Shown here: positions 15,803 to 24,040 of the stretch, piece after piece
Position numbering within the stretch: position 1 is the stretch's first letter
Layout: every line of letters begins with the position of its first letter
Assembly (NCBI GenBank): GCA_004562765.1
Contig: SFRL01000003.1
Span: forward strand, 71,527 to 135,526
Direction of reading: 5' to 3'
DNA: 64,000 bases
Source of the DNA: a bacterium
GTDB lineage: Bacteria > Bacillota > Clostridia > Lachnospirales > Lachnospiraceae
Notes under the pieces: generated by a model
What the model was told of the DNA's origin: nothing
The model's input: the letters and a program-made list of their open reading frames with translations, nothing else
Databases searched by the model: none
Translations under genes and position numbers: made by a program

Positions 15803-17608
15803 TTATGCTTCCTCTGGCTCATCAAATCCTTTTTTCTTTACAATTGCATACGCATAGGTACAAATGGAAGGATAGTCTGCACAGTAGATCAGGATCTCGT
15901 ATACACCTTCCTTTGCAGGTGCTGTATAAATACCGTCCGCAGTGATCTCACCACTTCCGGGTTCCGTCAGCTCATACACAAGACTGCAGTTTTCCATATT
16001 GTTATATTTCACACTAAAGTAGTGGCTTTCCTTCGTACCCATGACAACTGTCGGCGTCTCGGCAGAAATGCTCTTGCCTTCCATATCCTCCGGAATGCCA
16101 AGGTCATTGCCCGCCGGGAACTTGATCGCTACCCAGCGATAGGATAAAACAAGATAATCTACGTTCTGCAGCAGCTTGGCAGCCACAACAAAGCTTCCTT
16201 TATCGTTTAAGATCTTCACGGCTGTCTCAGCGTCCACTGCAACATTTGCATCATCCCGGAACAATCCCGGATTTCCATAGATCGTACTCTTGGCATTTGC
16301 CCCGAGTGTAGCATCCTCTGATATGTACTCATATCCGATATCCACATACACATTGCCCTTTCCAAGACCATGCATGATCTCTCCGGAATAGCGGATGTCG
16401 CCCTTGTGCGCATTATCTCCAAGCGGGATCTCCAACACGCCGGTTGCAACCTCAGGCACATTTGCACGCGGTGCATTCTGACGCTCATTCTCCGGATTGG
16501 CAACAACAACCGGTTCACCCGCTCCCAGTTCTGCTTCCTTTATAAAGAAATCCATATAATTGCTGCGCAACATCTCCTGTGCGGGAGCTGTGATGTAGTT
16601 CTTGATATTTGCCTCACGGACTTCTTCAATAATATATGCGTTATCCGTTCGGACAAGCCGTAGATCGGCCAGACGAATGAGATCGCTTGTGCCTCCGATA
16701 TTTTTCATTTCCAGACTCATGCGACCGATCTCACGGTTTACAAGTTCTCTGGGCTTGCAGTCGGCAAGAAGGATCTTTAAGGAAAAACCTGTCACGCAGG
16801 AAACTGCCGCATCATCCACATATGCGTTTGCAGAACCGCTCTTCAAGATCACATTTGTATCAAGTGCTGCGGTATCCTGCGCAGTCATCCAATACTCTCT
16901 CTCCAGCACTTCTCCCGCTGAAAGAGTCACATCCTCCACTCCGATCTCCAGCTCATGTTCTCCGGTGCTTGTGCGAAATGCAGGTATCTGCAGTGTGCCG
17001 TGATAACTGAGCTTTCTGTTTTCAGCGGAAAGCTTGGTCACACGTAATACGGCCTTAACATTTTTACCCTTGCAGGCCGTTGCCGGCATGATCAGATCCA
17101 CCTGAAAGTGATCGTCATTTAACAACACACCGCTTGTCAGGAATTCTGTCTCCATTTCAAATTCTTGCGGAATATCCTCTGTATCCATCAAAAACAGCTG
17201 ATATCCCTCACTGATGCGGTTATACTCATACTCATGGTCGGAATTTTGCTGATTTACCGCATAGACCGCATGCACCTCACTCTCCTTGTACTTCAGGCAG
17301 AGACTTGCGTTGTTTGTGCGCAACTGTTCAAAGCCATCTACTGCGGAGAGCTTCTTTACCACAGATGAATCTACAACGATTTCTCGTCCAAGACCGTCGA
17401 TCGCGACACCGCTCTCAACCAGAATGGAGAGATCGTCGAGGCTGAACACACCGCAGCCACAGACAATGCCTGATCCGTACATCAGATTGTTTACAAATCT
17501 GCGCTTGTTGTTAAAGTAGGTCTGCTCCGCCTGAAAATCTGCGCTGGTCAGCATTTTTCCAGCATAGTAACGGTTTCTTTCAAATGGATATAATTGATTA
17601 TTGTTCAT
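15803..17608 (-). CDS. FERNRY-motif CIS-associated protein (possible fibre or baseplate-linked)
   Basis: A 601-aa protein. Residues 7-55 carry a motif that recurs in eCIS clusters of other phyla: YPFERNRYYAGKMLTSADFQ, then EQTYFNNKRRFVNNL and GSGIVCGCGVF. The long middle is beta-rich. The C-terminal 80 residues look like an immunoglobulin-type domain (GSGEITADGIYTAPAKEGVY), which fits a surface or adhesin part. No signal peptide is seen, as expected for a particle component assembled in the cytoplasm. It is the first gene of the operon, behind the promoter and shared 37-bp element. ATG at 17608 follows a GGGGG-rich site. Exact role unknown. Confidence 0.7.
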   Translation of the reverse strand: MNNNQLYPFERNRYYAGKMLTSADFQAEQTYFNNKRRFVNNLMYGSGIVCGCGVFSLDDLSILVESGVAIDGLGREIVVDSSVVKKLSAVDGFEQLRTNNASLCLKYKESEVHAVYAVNQQNSDHEYEYNRISEGYQLFLMDTEDIPQEFEMETEFLTSGVLLNDDHFQVDLIMPATACKGKNVKAVLRVTKLSAENRKLSYHGTLQIPAFRTSTGEHELEIGVEDVTLSAGEVLEREYWMTAQDTAALDTNVILKSGSANAYVDDAAVSCVTGFSLKILLADCKPRELVNREIGRMSLEMKNIGGTSDLIRLADLRLVRTDNAYIIEEVREANIKNYITAPAQEMLRSNYMDFFIKEAELGAGEPVVVANPENERQNAPRANVPEVATGVLEIPLGDNAHKGDIRYSGEIMHGLGKGNVYVDIGYEYISEDATLGANAKSTIYGNPGLFRDDANVAVDAETAVKILNDKGSFVVAAKLLQNVDYLVLSYRWVAIKFPAGNDLGIPEDMEGKSISAETPTVVMGTKESHYFSVKYNNMENCSLVYELTEPGSGEITADGIYTAPAKEGVYEILIYCADYPSICTYAYAIVKKKGFDEPEEA

Positions 17609-17833
17609 CTCTGTTTTCCCCCGCCCTGGTGAAATATTGTTTGTGTTTTACACATTACATGTCTTATTTTATCAAAACATGTCGAATTTGTACAATACTT
17701 TTACAAAATTCTTGTATTGTAAAGTGTCAAGTTGCGTCCTGCTTTACTTAAAACTATCATAACGCATAATAGCATACAAAAGTTGGACAAATTTCGACTT
17801 TTTTTGACCAGTTTTCCTGATCTGTTTATGGAA
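17609..17833 (-). promoter_or_regulatory. Long leader of the CIS operon with an 8-bp inverted repeat
   Basis: If transcription starts about 7 bp after the -10 at 17834-17839, the 5' leader is about 220 nt. It holds the inverted repeat TACAATAC (17691-17698) and GTATTGTA (17714-17721) with a 15-bp gap. It also holds a Spo0A-box-like TGTCGAA at 17680-17686 and an alternative promoter-like TTGTAC-18-TAAAAT. No ORF or known riboswitch is recognised. Confidence 0.4.
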
Positions 17834-17862
17834 ATTTTATCATTTTGAGATCACAGTTTCCA
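17834..17862 (-). promoter_or_regulatory. Predicted promoter of the CIS structural operon
   Basis: On the minus strand there is an extended -10, TGATAAAAT (-10 hexamer at 17834-17839), and a weak -35, TGGAAA, at 17857-17862 with a 17-bp spacer. The weak -35 suits an activator-dependent promoter. The candidate activator element lies 11 bp upstream of the -35. Confidence 0.5.
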
Positions 17863-17873
17863 GAGACATGGCG

Positions 17874-17910
17874 CAAAACGACATTTAACCGCCCTAAATC
17901 GACAAAAAAG
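17874..17910 (-). promoter_or_regulatory. Shared 37-bp bipartite element, copy 1 (CIS operon)
   Basis: On the plus strand it reads CAAAACGACAT, a 10-bp spacer, then TAAATCGACAAAAAAG. The copy before the AAA+ gene (39520-39556) has the same first block, a same-length spacer of different sequence and TAAATGGACAAAAAAG. The two blocks place TGTC cores 21 bp apart, two helical turns. Each half is one or two changes from a Spo0A box. The A-run overlaps the T-tract of the upstream terminator. Confidence 0.65.
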
Positions 17911-17930
17911 ACAGACGGATGCTCCGTCTG
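17904..17930 (-). terminator. Terminator of the EIIC/PfoR-like gene
   Basis: On the minus strand an 8-bp stem, CAGACGGA/TCCGTCTG, with a 3-nt loop is followed closely by TTTTTT. It separates the EIIC-like gene from the CIS operon. Confidence 0.85.
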
Positions 17931-17962
17931 CCTTTCTGATACCGGGTTCACCGGTCTTATTT

Positions 17963-19066
17963 TTATACTTCCAGTTTCATATCTCCGTCCTTGATGATGC
18001 CCTTCTTTCTCATCAGTTCTGAGACGATCAGAGCGATCACCGCCGGCAGGATCACATGCATCACAAGGATCTCAGCCAGCACAACGCCGGGTGCCATGCC
18101 ACCACCCACCATATCCTGATAAGCGTTGATCTGTCCCACAAGTCCAGCGGTTCCCATACCGGAGCCGGTGGCATTGTTGGTCATACGGAGTACGCATGTG
18201 GAGATCGGTCCCAGGATCGCGCTTGCGATGATCGCAGGCAGCCAGATGACCGGCTTTTTCACGATGTTTCCGATCTGGAGCATGCTCGTGCCCAGACCCT
18301 GTGCCAACAGTCCGTTCACCTTGTTCTCACGGTAGCTTGCAACCGCAAAACCGATCATATTCGCACAGCAGCCTACTGTCGCCGCGCCTGCCGCGATTCC
18401 TGACAACCCCAGAATAATGCCGAGTGCTGCGGAAGAGATCGGCAGCGTCAGGATGATACCCATGAGCACTGACACGATGATTCCCATCACAAAGGGCGCC
18501 TGTTCGGTTCCCCAGTTGATGATAGAGCCAAGCCATGTCATAAACGCGGAAATGCTCGGTCCTACCAGAAGTCCGATCGCAGAACCGGACACGATACATA
18601 CAAAGGGTGTCACCAGAATATCCACCTTTGTCTTACCGGATACCAGACGTCCCATATAAATGCAGACCATAACTGCCACAAACGCGCCCAGCGGCTCGCC
18701 GGGACCGACAAACAATACCGCATTGTTCAATTCCATGCCTGAATCCAGTGTTCCGCTGATCAGCACCGTACCTGCCAGCATTTTGCTCGCGAATGCGCCG
18801 CACATGCCGGCGGTTGCCGCTGATACCTGAACCAGCGGACTCGCACCCAGACGCTTTGCGGTTCCGATACCGATACCTGCTCCCGTCATTGCGCTGGCCA
18901 GTTTTCCGATCATAAACAGATAGGTGCCGATCGCACCGGGGATCAGTCCACCGATCTGCACGATGATCGTTCCGATGATCAATGTCGCGAACAGACCGCT
19001 CGCCATTCCGCTCAGTCCGTCAATAAAGATTTCTTTTCCCAGTTTTTTCCAGAATTCCTTTGTCAT
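17963..19066 (-). CDS. PfoR / PTS EIIC_2-like integral membrane protein
   Basis: A 367-aa protein with about ten hydrophobic segments, glycine- and alanine-rich, without EIIA or EIIB domains. MASGLFATLIIGTIIVQIGG and ASPLVQVSAATAGMCGAFAS match the PF13303/COG3641 family, annotated both as PTS EIIC and as PfoR (named as a perfringolysin regulator in Clostridium perfringens). The substrate is unknown. It lies behind its own promoter just after niaR, with tandem repeats over the predicted start site, so NiaR may control it and it could handle a pyridine compound. That is inference. Confidence 0.75.
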   Translation of the reverse strand: MTKEFWKKLGKEIFIDGLSGMASGLFATLIIGTIIVQIGGLIPGAIGTYLFMIGKLASAMTGAGIGIGTAKRLGASPLVQVSAATAGMCGAFASKMLAGTVLISGTLDSGMELNNAVLFVGPGEPLGAFVAVMVCIYMGRLVSGKTKVDILVTPFVCIVSGSAIGLLVGPSISAFMTWLGSIINWGTEQAPFVMGIIVSVLMGIILTLPISSAALGIILGLSGIAAGAATVGCCANMIGFAVASYRENKVNGLLAQGLGTSMLQIGNIVKKPVIWLPAIIASAILGPISTCVLRMTNNATGSGMGTAGLVGQINAYQDMVGGGMAPGVVLAEILVMHVILPAVIALIVSELMRKKGIIKDGDMKLEV

Positions 19067-19098
19067 AATACTCCTTCCCTTTCAGACAGTCTTTTTAT

Positions 19099-19120
19099 TG
19101 TCTTGTCTGCTGTCTTGTCA
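19099..19120 (-). promoter_or_regulatory. Tandem operator-like repeats, possible NiaR site
   Basis: Two direct copies of TGTCTTGTC(T/A) on the plus strand, 12 bp apart (19099-19108 and 19111-19120), lie at about +4 to +25 of the predicted transcript. The GACA/TGTC half-sites and position suit a repressor. NiaR is encoded just upstream. Confidence 0.45.
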
Positions 19121-19130
19121 GTCAAGGTGT

Positions 19131-19159
19131 ACTATAGCACAATCGGATGTATCACGCAA
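19131..19159 (-). promoter_or_regulatory. Promoter of the EIIC/PfoR-like gene
   Basis: Minus strand: -35 TTGCGT at 19154-19159, 17-bp spacer, -10 TATAGT at 19131-19136. It lies right after the niaR stop, giving the gene its own start. Confidence 0.7.
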
Positions 19160-19175
19160 GTATTATTTTCGAAAG

Positions 19176-19694
19176 CTACGGCAAGAGATACCCCTTGCGC
19201 GCCAGCGCCTCCTCAATCGCGTCAAGTGTGGCCTCATCCGCGGCAGTCACTGTGTGAAAATGCTCACCGTCCGTCAGGTTATTGAGCGGTTTTGTCCGGT
19301 ATTTCTTTACCTGTTCGTCAAAATTCTGCACGTCCATGCGGCTGCGAATGATCAGATCCACACTGATCTGCCCGTAGATCGGATGCTCCACTGTCACGTC
19401 CTTCACATTTCCGCCGCAATCCACGATCGTGTTCAGCTCGTCCGTGATCTGGTCATCTGTATGACGTACATGGAAGGAACGCGTGTGTTCATCCGGCTTT
19501 CTGTGAAAAAGCACATATCCCTTGTTCGTCGACAAAATGTTTTTGTCCACTGCGCGCAGCAGCGCAATGTCCTGCACGATCACCTGCCTGCTCACGCCCA
19601 TCAGCTTTGCCAGTTTTGCCCCGGGGATCGGCTCCGATGCCTCCTGCAACAGTTGCACCATCCGTTCCCTTCGCGTATCTCCGTCTATCTGCAT
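19176..19694 (-). CDS. niaR: NiaR-type niacin-responsive transcriptional repressor
   Basis: A 172-aa protein. An N-terminal winged helix (RRERMVQLLQEASEPIPGAK, LMGVSRQVIVQDIALLRA) is followed by a 3H domain in which conserved histidines stand out (RSFHVRHTDDQ, VEHPIYGQ, GEHFHTVTA). This is the layout and length of NiaR/YrxA, which represses NAD-precursor uptake or synthesis genes when niacin is present. ATG follows AAGGAGG. Its neighbour, the EIIC/PfoR-like gene, may be a target. Confidence 0.88.
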   Translation of the reverse strand: MQIDGDTRRERMVQLLQEASEPIPGAKLAKLMGVSRQVIVQDIALLRAVDKNILSTNKGYVLFHRKPDEHTRSFHVRHTDDQITDELNTIVDCGGNVKDVTVEHPIYGQISVDLIIRSRMDVQNFDEQVKKYRTKPLNNLTDGEHFHTVTAADEATLDAIEEALARKGYLLP

Positions 19695-19712
19695 ATTGAA
19701 TTTCCTCCTTAT

Positions 19713-19745
19713 TTTAAAAGTCTGTGCGGCAACTGCCGCACAGAC
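19713..19745 (-). terminator. Hairpin between the methyl-accepting protein gene and niaR
   Basis: A 10-bp perfect stem, GTCTGTGCGG/CCGCACAGAC (19720-19745), with a 6-nt loop is followed on the minus strand by TTTTAAAAT. It should end the FIST/methyl-accepting transcript. No separate niaR promoter is obvious in the 30 bp after it. Confidence 0.75.
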
Positions 19746-19780
19746 CTCACTTACATCCGACTCATCTTCCGCTTTATCCG

Positions 19781-20743
19781 TTAACGCTCCGTTTCAGGTA
19801 ATTCTTCCACCATTGCAATTGCCTGCTCAATGAGATTCCGGAATGCTTCGAACAGAACTCCTTTTTTACTGTCATCAATGTCCATCTGATCCATAATGTC
19901 GCTATAGATCTCTGCAGTCGCTTCCAGTGATTCTTCCACCTTCTTTACGGAAAGGCGGTTCTCATCAACCGCATCCGCGATGGACTGCTTGACATCTGCC
20001 GTAGCAGAAGTGCTGACCCTTACATTTTCAAAATATTTCTGTGTTTCATCCATACTGCGGACATTGTGTGCCATTGCTTCATCAGAGTCGGTGATGGACT
20101 GGCGCAATTCATCGCTGCGCTTCTCGACTTCCTCAATGCAGGCATTGATATTTTCCACCAGTTCCTGACTGATCTTTGCCAGCTTGCTGACTTCCTCAGC
20201 AACAACAACAAACCCCCTTCCCTGCTCACCTGCGCGTGCCGCCTCAATGCTGGCATTTAAAGAAAGCAGATCCGTCTGGTCAGCCACCTCGCTGATACCG
20301 ACCGTATAACGCTTGATCTGATCGAGCGCGCTCTGGAGGGTTTCAAAGGTCACCATCATATTTTTGAAACTTGCCTGTACGGAATTGGAGTCCGCTTTCA
20401 GCACCTCGATCTGTTTCTGTGCGCCGGCAACGGAAACCTCAATCTCATTTTCCATATGGTCAAACTTTTTCGTTGCCTGATTGATAAACGAAAACCCTTC
20501 GTGCAATGCGTTTACTTCCTTCTGAAGACCTACAATGTCTTTGCGCAGATCCGCCAGTTCATCATGTGCCGTGCGCATTTTCTGCGAAGTCTTAAAGACA
20601 TCCTCTGCCAGATCTTCAAAAACGTCCGTGGCGCTTTCCAATGCATAATCCAACGGATGTTTGTCAAAAACTGCTGTCTGTTGTTCGGGCATAGCAGATA
20701 CCGTTTCTTTTTTCTCATTCTTTTTATTCGGAAAGATTCCCAT
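19781..20743 (-). CDS. Soluble methyl-accepting chemotaxis-type signalling protein
   Basis: A 320-aa protein without membrane segments. The core holds the receptor hairpin signature ISEVADQTDLLSLNASIEAA and RAGEQGRGFVVVAEEVSKLA (about residues 150-195), which contacts CheA/CheW. The domain is short and is flanked by coiled coils, with no recognisable sensory domain. The gene begins 12 bp after a FIST-domain gene, so the sensory input may come from that protein. Confidence 0.85.
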   Translation of the reverse strand: MGIFPNKKNEKKETVSAMPEQQTAVFDKHPLDYALESATDVFEDLAEDVFKTSQKMRTAHDELADLRKDIVGLQKEVNALHEGFSFINQATKKFDHMENEIEVSVAGAQKQIEVLKADSNSVQASFKNMMVTFETLQSALDQIKRYTVGISEVADQTDLLSLNASIEAARAGEQGRGFVVVAEEVSKLAKISQELVENINACIEEVEKRSDELRQSITDSDEAMAHNVRSMDETQKYFENVRVSTSATADVKQSIADAVDENRLSVKKVEESLEATAEIYSDIMDQMDIDDSKKGVLFEAFRNLIEQAIAMVEELPETER

Positions 20744-20755
20744 GTCACGTACCTC

Positions 20756-21826
20756 CTACTCAAATGCCAGACAGCACATGGTCTGGTTCACAAACTGCGT
20801 ATTGTAATGCTCTCCCACGCCCACCATCCCGGCATGTGCAAAAGAACTGCTCATTGTGGCAAGGTAATCGTTCCAGTAGTGGTCATTACCAAACATGATA
20901 TAGCGGAACAGACAGTTGACTGACAAAACAGCTGACACACTTCCCAGTGCTTCCTTGAGGTTTGCAACCGTCTCTCCCACAACAATGCGGTAATCTCCAA
21001 GCTCGAGGATCGTCAGGAAATCCATTTTGTTGACCGGACGAAATGTGACCATATTTCCCTGCTCATCTACCTCCTTGATGGAAACAATATAGGTATCGCC
21101 GTCGCACACATGCCCGAAGGGGTTTTTGAAGGTCTGTGTCTCCATCGCCTCCTTGCCGATCCCAAGCGATGCACGGTAAACCTCCTCTGCCGGTACATCA
21201 TCCAGCGTACACATCGTATAGTTCTTCGGATCTGCAGCCGTCACCATCATCTGTTTCTCACCCGCACTGTGTACATAGATATTTTCTTTATATGCACGGA
21301 TCTTTCCGTTTAAATTTTTAAATACAAGAAATGCGCAGGCATCCTTGTAAACTTTTCCGTTGCATGCCACTGCTGATGAATTGCTGGTGCCGCCTGCCAG
21401 TTCATAGCCGCGCGGGCGCATGTAGGATGACAGCGTCGTAACTGCGCGCAGATCAGCCCCCGCAGAACACAGGTCATAACATGCCGTATTTCCCGCCTGT
21501 GCATCTACAGCTGCGAATGCATCCTCTAGCCGTCTGATATATTTCGCAGGTATCCGCGAGGCCTCCTCCAGCACATCCGCTGCAACCTTGATCTGATCTT
21601 TCATACCGATGACGGATATTCCCTGGTCCACCGTGACCTTGCCCGCGTAGGACTGTCCTACCCCGCCGATGGACGGCACACCGGGAAACGCCTGCTGGAT
21701 CTGTTCTGCCGCGTCCGCAAGCATACTCTCATCTGACACTACAAAAAGCAATGCTTCCGGTGCCTGAATCGTCTGAAGTGCCTCCGTAACATTGCCGGTC
21801 TTACTACTTCCAAATACAAATTTCAT
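20756..21826 (-). CDS. FIST N/C-domain sensor protein
   Basis: A 356-aa protein. The start is placed at ATG 21826 (KFVFGSSKTGNVTEAL), behind GGGGGAGG. A longer frame reads through the tRNA gene and is not credible. The N-terminal part (about 1-190) has the FIST pattern with PSIGGVGQSYAGKVTVDQG, and the C-terminal part has KEVDEQGNMVTFRPV and a cysteine-containing end. FIST domains bind small ligands and feed chemotaxis or other signalling proteins. Here the methyl-accepting protein directly downstream is the likely partner. Confidence 0.85.
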   Translation of the reverse strand: MKFVFGSSKTGNVTEALQTIQAPEALLFVVSDESMLADAAEQIQQAFPGVPSIGGVGQSYAGKVTVDQGISVIGMKDQIKVAADVLEEASRIPAKYIRRLEDAFAAVDAQAGNTACYDLCSAGADLRAVTTLSSYMRPRGYELAGGTSNSSAVACNGKVYKDACAFLVFKNLNGKIRAYKENIYVHSAGEKQMMVTAADPKNYTMCTLDDVPAEEVYRASLGIGKEAMETQTFKNPFGHVCDGDTYIVSIKEVDEQGNMVTFRPVNKMDFLTILELGDYRIVVGETVANLKEALGSVSAVLSVNCLFRYIMFGNDHYWNDYLATMSSSFAHAGMVGVGEHYNTQFVNQTMCCLAFE

Positions 21827-21859
21827 AGAAAAAACGCCTCCCCCCAGGACTATCAAATA

Positions 21860-21882
21860 AGTGGTGGTTTTTCCCCACCACT
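21860..21882 (-). terminator. Hairpin after tRNA-Pro
   Basis: Stem AGTGGTGG/CCACCACT with a 7-nt loop, followed on the minus strand by TTATTTGAT. The T-tract is weak, so read-through into the FIST gene is possible. Confidence 0.5.
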
Positions 21883-21887
21883 GTAAA

Positions 21888-21962
21888 TCTGGGTGACAGG
21901 ATTTGAACCTGCGACCTCTTGATCCCAAATCAAGTGCTCTAGCCAAGCTGAGCCACACCCAG
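21888..21962 (-). tRNA. tRNA-Pro (anticodon TGG)
   Basis: Cloverleaf on the minus strand: acceptor CTGGGTG pairing with CACCCAG, D arm GCTCAGCTTGGCTAGAGC, anticodon arm CTTGATTTGGGATCAAG with TGG, T arm CGCAGGTTCAAATCCTGTC and discriminator A. No CCA is encoded. Confidence 0.95.
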
Positions 21963-22015
21963 TTTTCATGTAAATTATAACAGATAAAATTTGACACGTA
22001 AAGGCAATATCTGCG

Positions 22016-22109
22016 AAAAAGGCGGGAGCCTTCCGCCAGAAAGATTCCCGCCCCTTTTTGTATACCTATACAATAAAGACTTCCCACACCCATCCGGGCG
22101 CAGGAAGTC
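22016..22109 (-). terminator. Two tandem terminator hairpins after the GGGtGRT gene
   Basis: Reading on the minus strand, GACTTCC/GGAAGTC (22078-22109) followed by TTTATT is first. Then comes GGCGGGA/TCCCGCC (22021-22051) with a loop that can itself pair, followed by TTTTT. Together they close the scaffold/GGGtGRT transcript. Confidence 0.75.
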
Positions 22110-22148
22110 CTTCTCTTATCACTCTTTCGAGTCAATATCTGGTTTTAA

Positions 22149-23159
22149 TTAGCACTTGCCGGCTTTGTGAGCCTCCTCGATAGAAACAGCTACTGCTACG
22201 GTAGCGCCTACCATCGGGTTGTTACCCATACCGATCAGACCCATCATCTCTACGTGAGCCGGAACGGATGAAGAACCTGCGAACTGTGCATCAGAGTGCA
22301 TACGTCCTAATGTATCAGTCATACCATAAGAAGCGGGACCTGCAGCCATGTTATCGGGATGCAGTGTACGTCCGGTACCACCGCCGGATGCAACTGAGAA
22401 GTACTTCTTGCCCTGCTCGATGCACTCCTTCTTGTAAGTACCTGCAACGGGATGCTGGAAACGTGTAGGGTTAGTGGAGTTACCGGTGATGGATACACCA
22501 ACGTTCTCCATGTGCATGATCGCTACACCTTCCTGAACATCATCTGCACCGTAGCACTTAACGGTTGCACGAAGTCCATCAGAGTATGCCTTCTCGTATA
22601 CAACGTTTACCTTTGCCTCTTTGTAGTCATACTTGGTCTCTACGAATGTGAATCCGTTGATACGTGAGATGATCTGTGCAGCGTCTTTTCCTAAACCGTT
22701 CAGGATAACGCGCAGCGGTTTCTGACGTACTTTGTTTGCCTTCTCAGCGATACCGATGGCACCCTCAGCAGCCGCGAATGACTCATGACCTGCTAAGAAG
22801 CAGAAACACTCGGTCTCCTCCTCAAGGAGCATCTTGCCTAAGTTACCATGTCCGAGACCTACTTTACGATGATCTGCAACAGATCCGGGAATACAGAATG
22901 CCTGAAGTCCCTCACCGATAGCTGCAGCTGCATCAGCGGCGCGAACCGCACCCTTCTTGATAGCGATCGCAGCACCTACAGTGTATGCCCAGCATGCATT
23001 CTCGAAGCAGATGGGCTGAATTTTCTTTACCTGATCGTATACGTCAAGACCAGCATCCTTGGTGATCTTCTCAGCCTCCTCGATAGAGCTGATACCATAG
23101 CTGTTCAAAACAGCGTTGATCTGGTCAATTCTTCTTTCATATGATTCAAATAATGCCAT
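22149..23159 (-). CDS. GGGtGRT family protein
   Basis: A 336-aa protein with the family's defining SVASGGGTGRTLHPDNMA and the GNNPMVGATVAVAVSIEEAH end. Three cysteines sit in conserved-looking places (QPICFENACWAY, ECFCFLAGHES). The biochemical role of the family is not known. It is habitually paired with a NifU-like scaffold, as here, 30 bp downstream of that gene, which suggests iron-sulfur or sulfur handling. Strong codon bias and a double terminator imply high expression. Confidence 0.9.
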   Translation of the reverse strand: MALFESYERRIDQINAVLNSYGISSIEEAEKITKDAGLDVYDQVKKIQPICFENACWAYTVGAAIAIKKGAVRAADAAAAIGEGLQAFCIPGSVADHRKVGLGHGNLGKMLLEEETECFCFLAGHESFAAAEGAIGIAEKANKVRQKPLRVILNGLGKDAAQIISRINGFTFVETKYDYKEAKVNVVYEKAYSDGLRATVKCYGADDVQEGVAIMHMENVGVSITGNSTNPTRFQHPVAGTYKKECIEQGKKYFSVASGGGTGRTLHPDNMAAGPASYGMTDTLGRMHSDAQFAGSSSVPAHVEMMGLIGMGNNPMVGATVAVAVSIEEAHKAGKC

Positions 23160-23189
23160 TTTTGTTGTTCCTCCTTTTCTCTCTTTCGA

Positions 23190-23882
23190 TTACTCGCATC
23201 TGGGATCGATGATCTTTACTGCATCCTGAACGCGGCCGTACTGACCCTTTGCCTTCTCCCATGCAGTGTTGGGATCATCACCCTTCTTGATGAAGTCAGT
23301 CATCTTTCCAAGAGAAACGAACTGATAACCGATCACTTCGTTGTCAGCATCTAATGCGATACCGGTAACATAGCCCTCAGCCATCTCTAAGTAACGAACA
23401 CCCTTCTCCTTGGTAGCGTACATGGTACCAACCTGTGAGCGAAGTCCCTTTCCAAGATCCTCAAGTCCTGCACCGATGGCAAGTCCGTCATCAGAGAATG
23501 CACTCTGGGTACGTCCGTAAACGATCTGTAAGAACAGCTCTCTCATAGCGGTATTGATGGCGTCACATACAAGGTCTGTATTCAATGCCTCTAAGATGGT
23601 CTTGCCCTGTAAGATCTCAGCAGCCATTGCTGCAGAGTGGGTCATACCTGAACATCCGATGGTCTCAACAAGAGCCTCCTCGATGATACCGTTCTTTACG
23701 TTCAAAGACAGCTTGCAGGCACCCTGCTGGGGAGCACACCAGCCCACACCGTGTGTGAAACCGGAAATATCCTCGATCTTTTTAGAGTGTACCCACTTGC
23801 CCTCCTCGGGAATCGGAGCCGGCTCATGCTTTGCGCCCTTTGCTACGGGACACATGTTTTCAACTTCCTTTGTGTAAATCAT
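23190..23882 (-). CDS. NifU-like iron-sulfur cluster assembly scaffold protein
   Basis: A 230-aa protein of the NifU-N/IscU-like type found beside GGGtGRT genes. Conserved cysteines sit at GVGWCAPQQGACKLSL and VETIGCSGMTHSAA, and LVCDAINTAM supplies a third. A cysteine also ends the protein (DPRCE). It should hold or pass a cluster or sulfur to the GGGtGRT partner. The leader upstream contains a perfect Spo0A-type box TGTCGAA at 23985-23991, whose meaning is uncertain. Confidence 0.85.
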   Translation of the reverse strand: MIYTKEVENMCPVAKGAKHEPAPIPEEGKWVHSKKIEDISGFTHGVGWCAPQQGACKLSLNVKNGIIEEALVETIGCSGMTHSAAMAAEILQGKTILEALNTDLVCDAINTAMRELFLQIVYGRTQSAFSDDGLAIGAGLEDLGKGLRSQVGTMYATKEKGVRYLEMAEGYVTGIALDADNEVIGYQFVSLGKMTDFIKKGDDPNTAWEKAKGQYGRVQDAVKIIDPRCE

Positions 23883-24040
23883 TGTAAGTCTCCTTTCAAT
23901 AATTAGTATTTGTTATATGCGTTCCGCACGTTGTGTGAAAAAAATAACAAAGTCGGAACATACTGTAGATATTCTCTCATATTTTGTCGAAATCGTCCAT
24001 AGTATTTTTCATTTTTCTCAACAAAATATTTATCAGGTCC
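23883..24040. promoter_or_regulatory. Intergenic leader of the scaffold/GGGtGRT genes
   Basis: A 158-bp AT-rich gap. The minus strand has TTGTTG-17-TATGGA as a poor promoter candidate and TGTCGAA on the plus strand at 23985-23991. No hairpin terminator is seen after the upstream 348-aa gene. Confidence 0.3.

Noticed and set aside
1..17608. Prophage, R-type tailocin or type VI secretion
   Set aside because: There are no head, packaging or lysis genes and no TssJLM; the DUF4255 cap, DUF6760 and AAA+ genes point to eCIS.
20756..22135. 459-aa version of the FIST protein
   Set aside because: The first 103 residues would be read through tRNA-Pro and its hairpin; the ATG at 21826 has a strong ribosome site.
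23985..23991. Single Spo0A box before the scaffold gene as evidence of sporulation control
   Set aside because: A 7-bp site is expected about eight times by chance in 64 kb on two strands.
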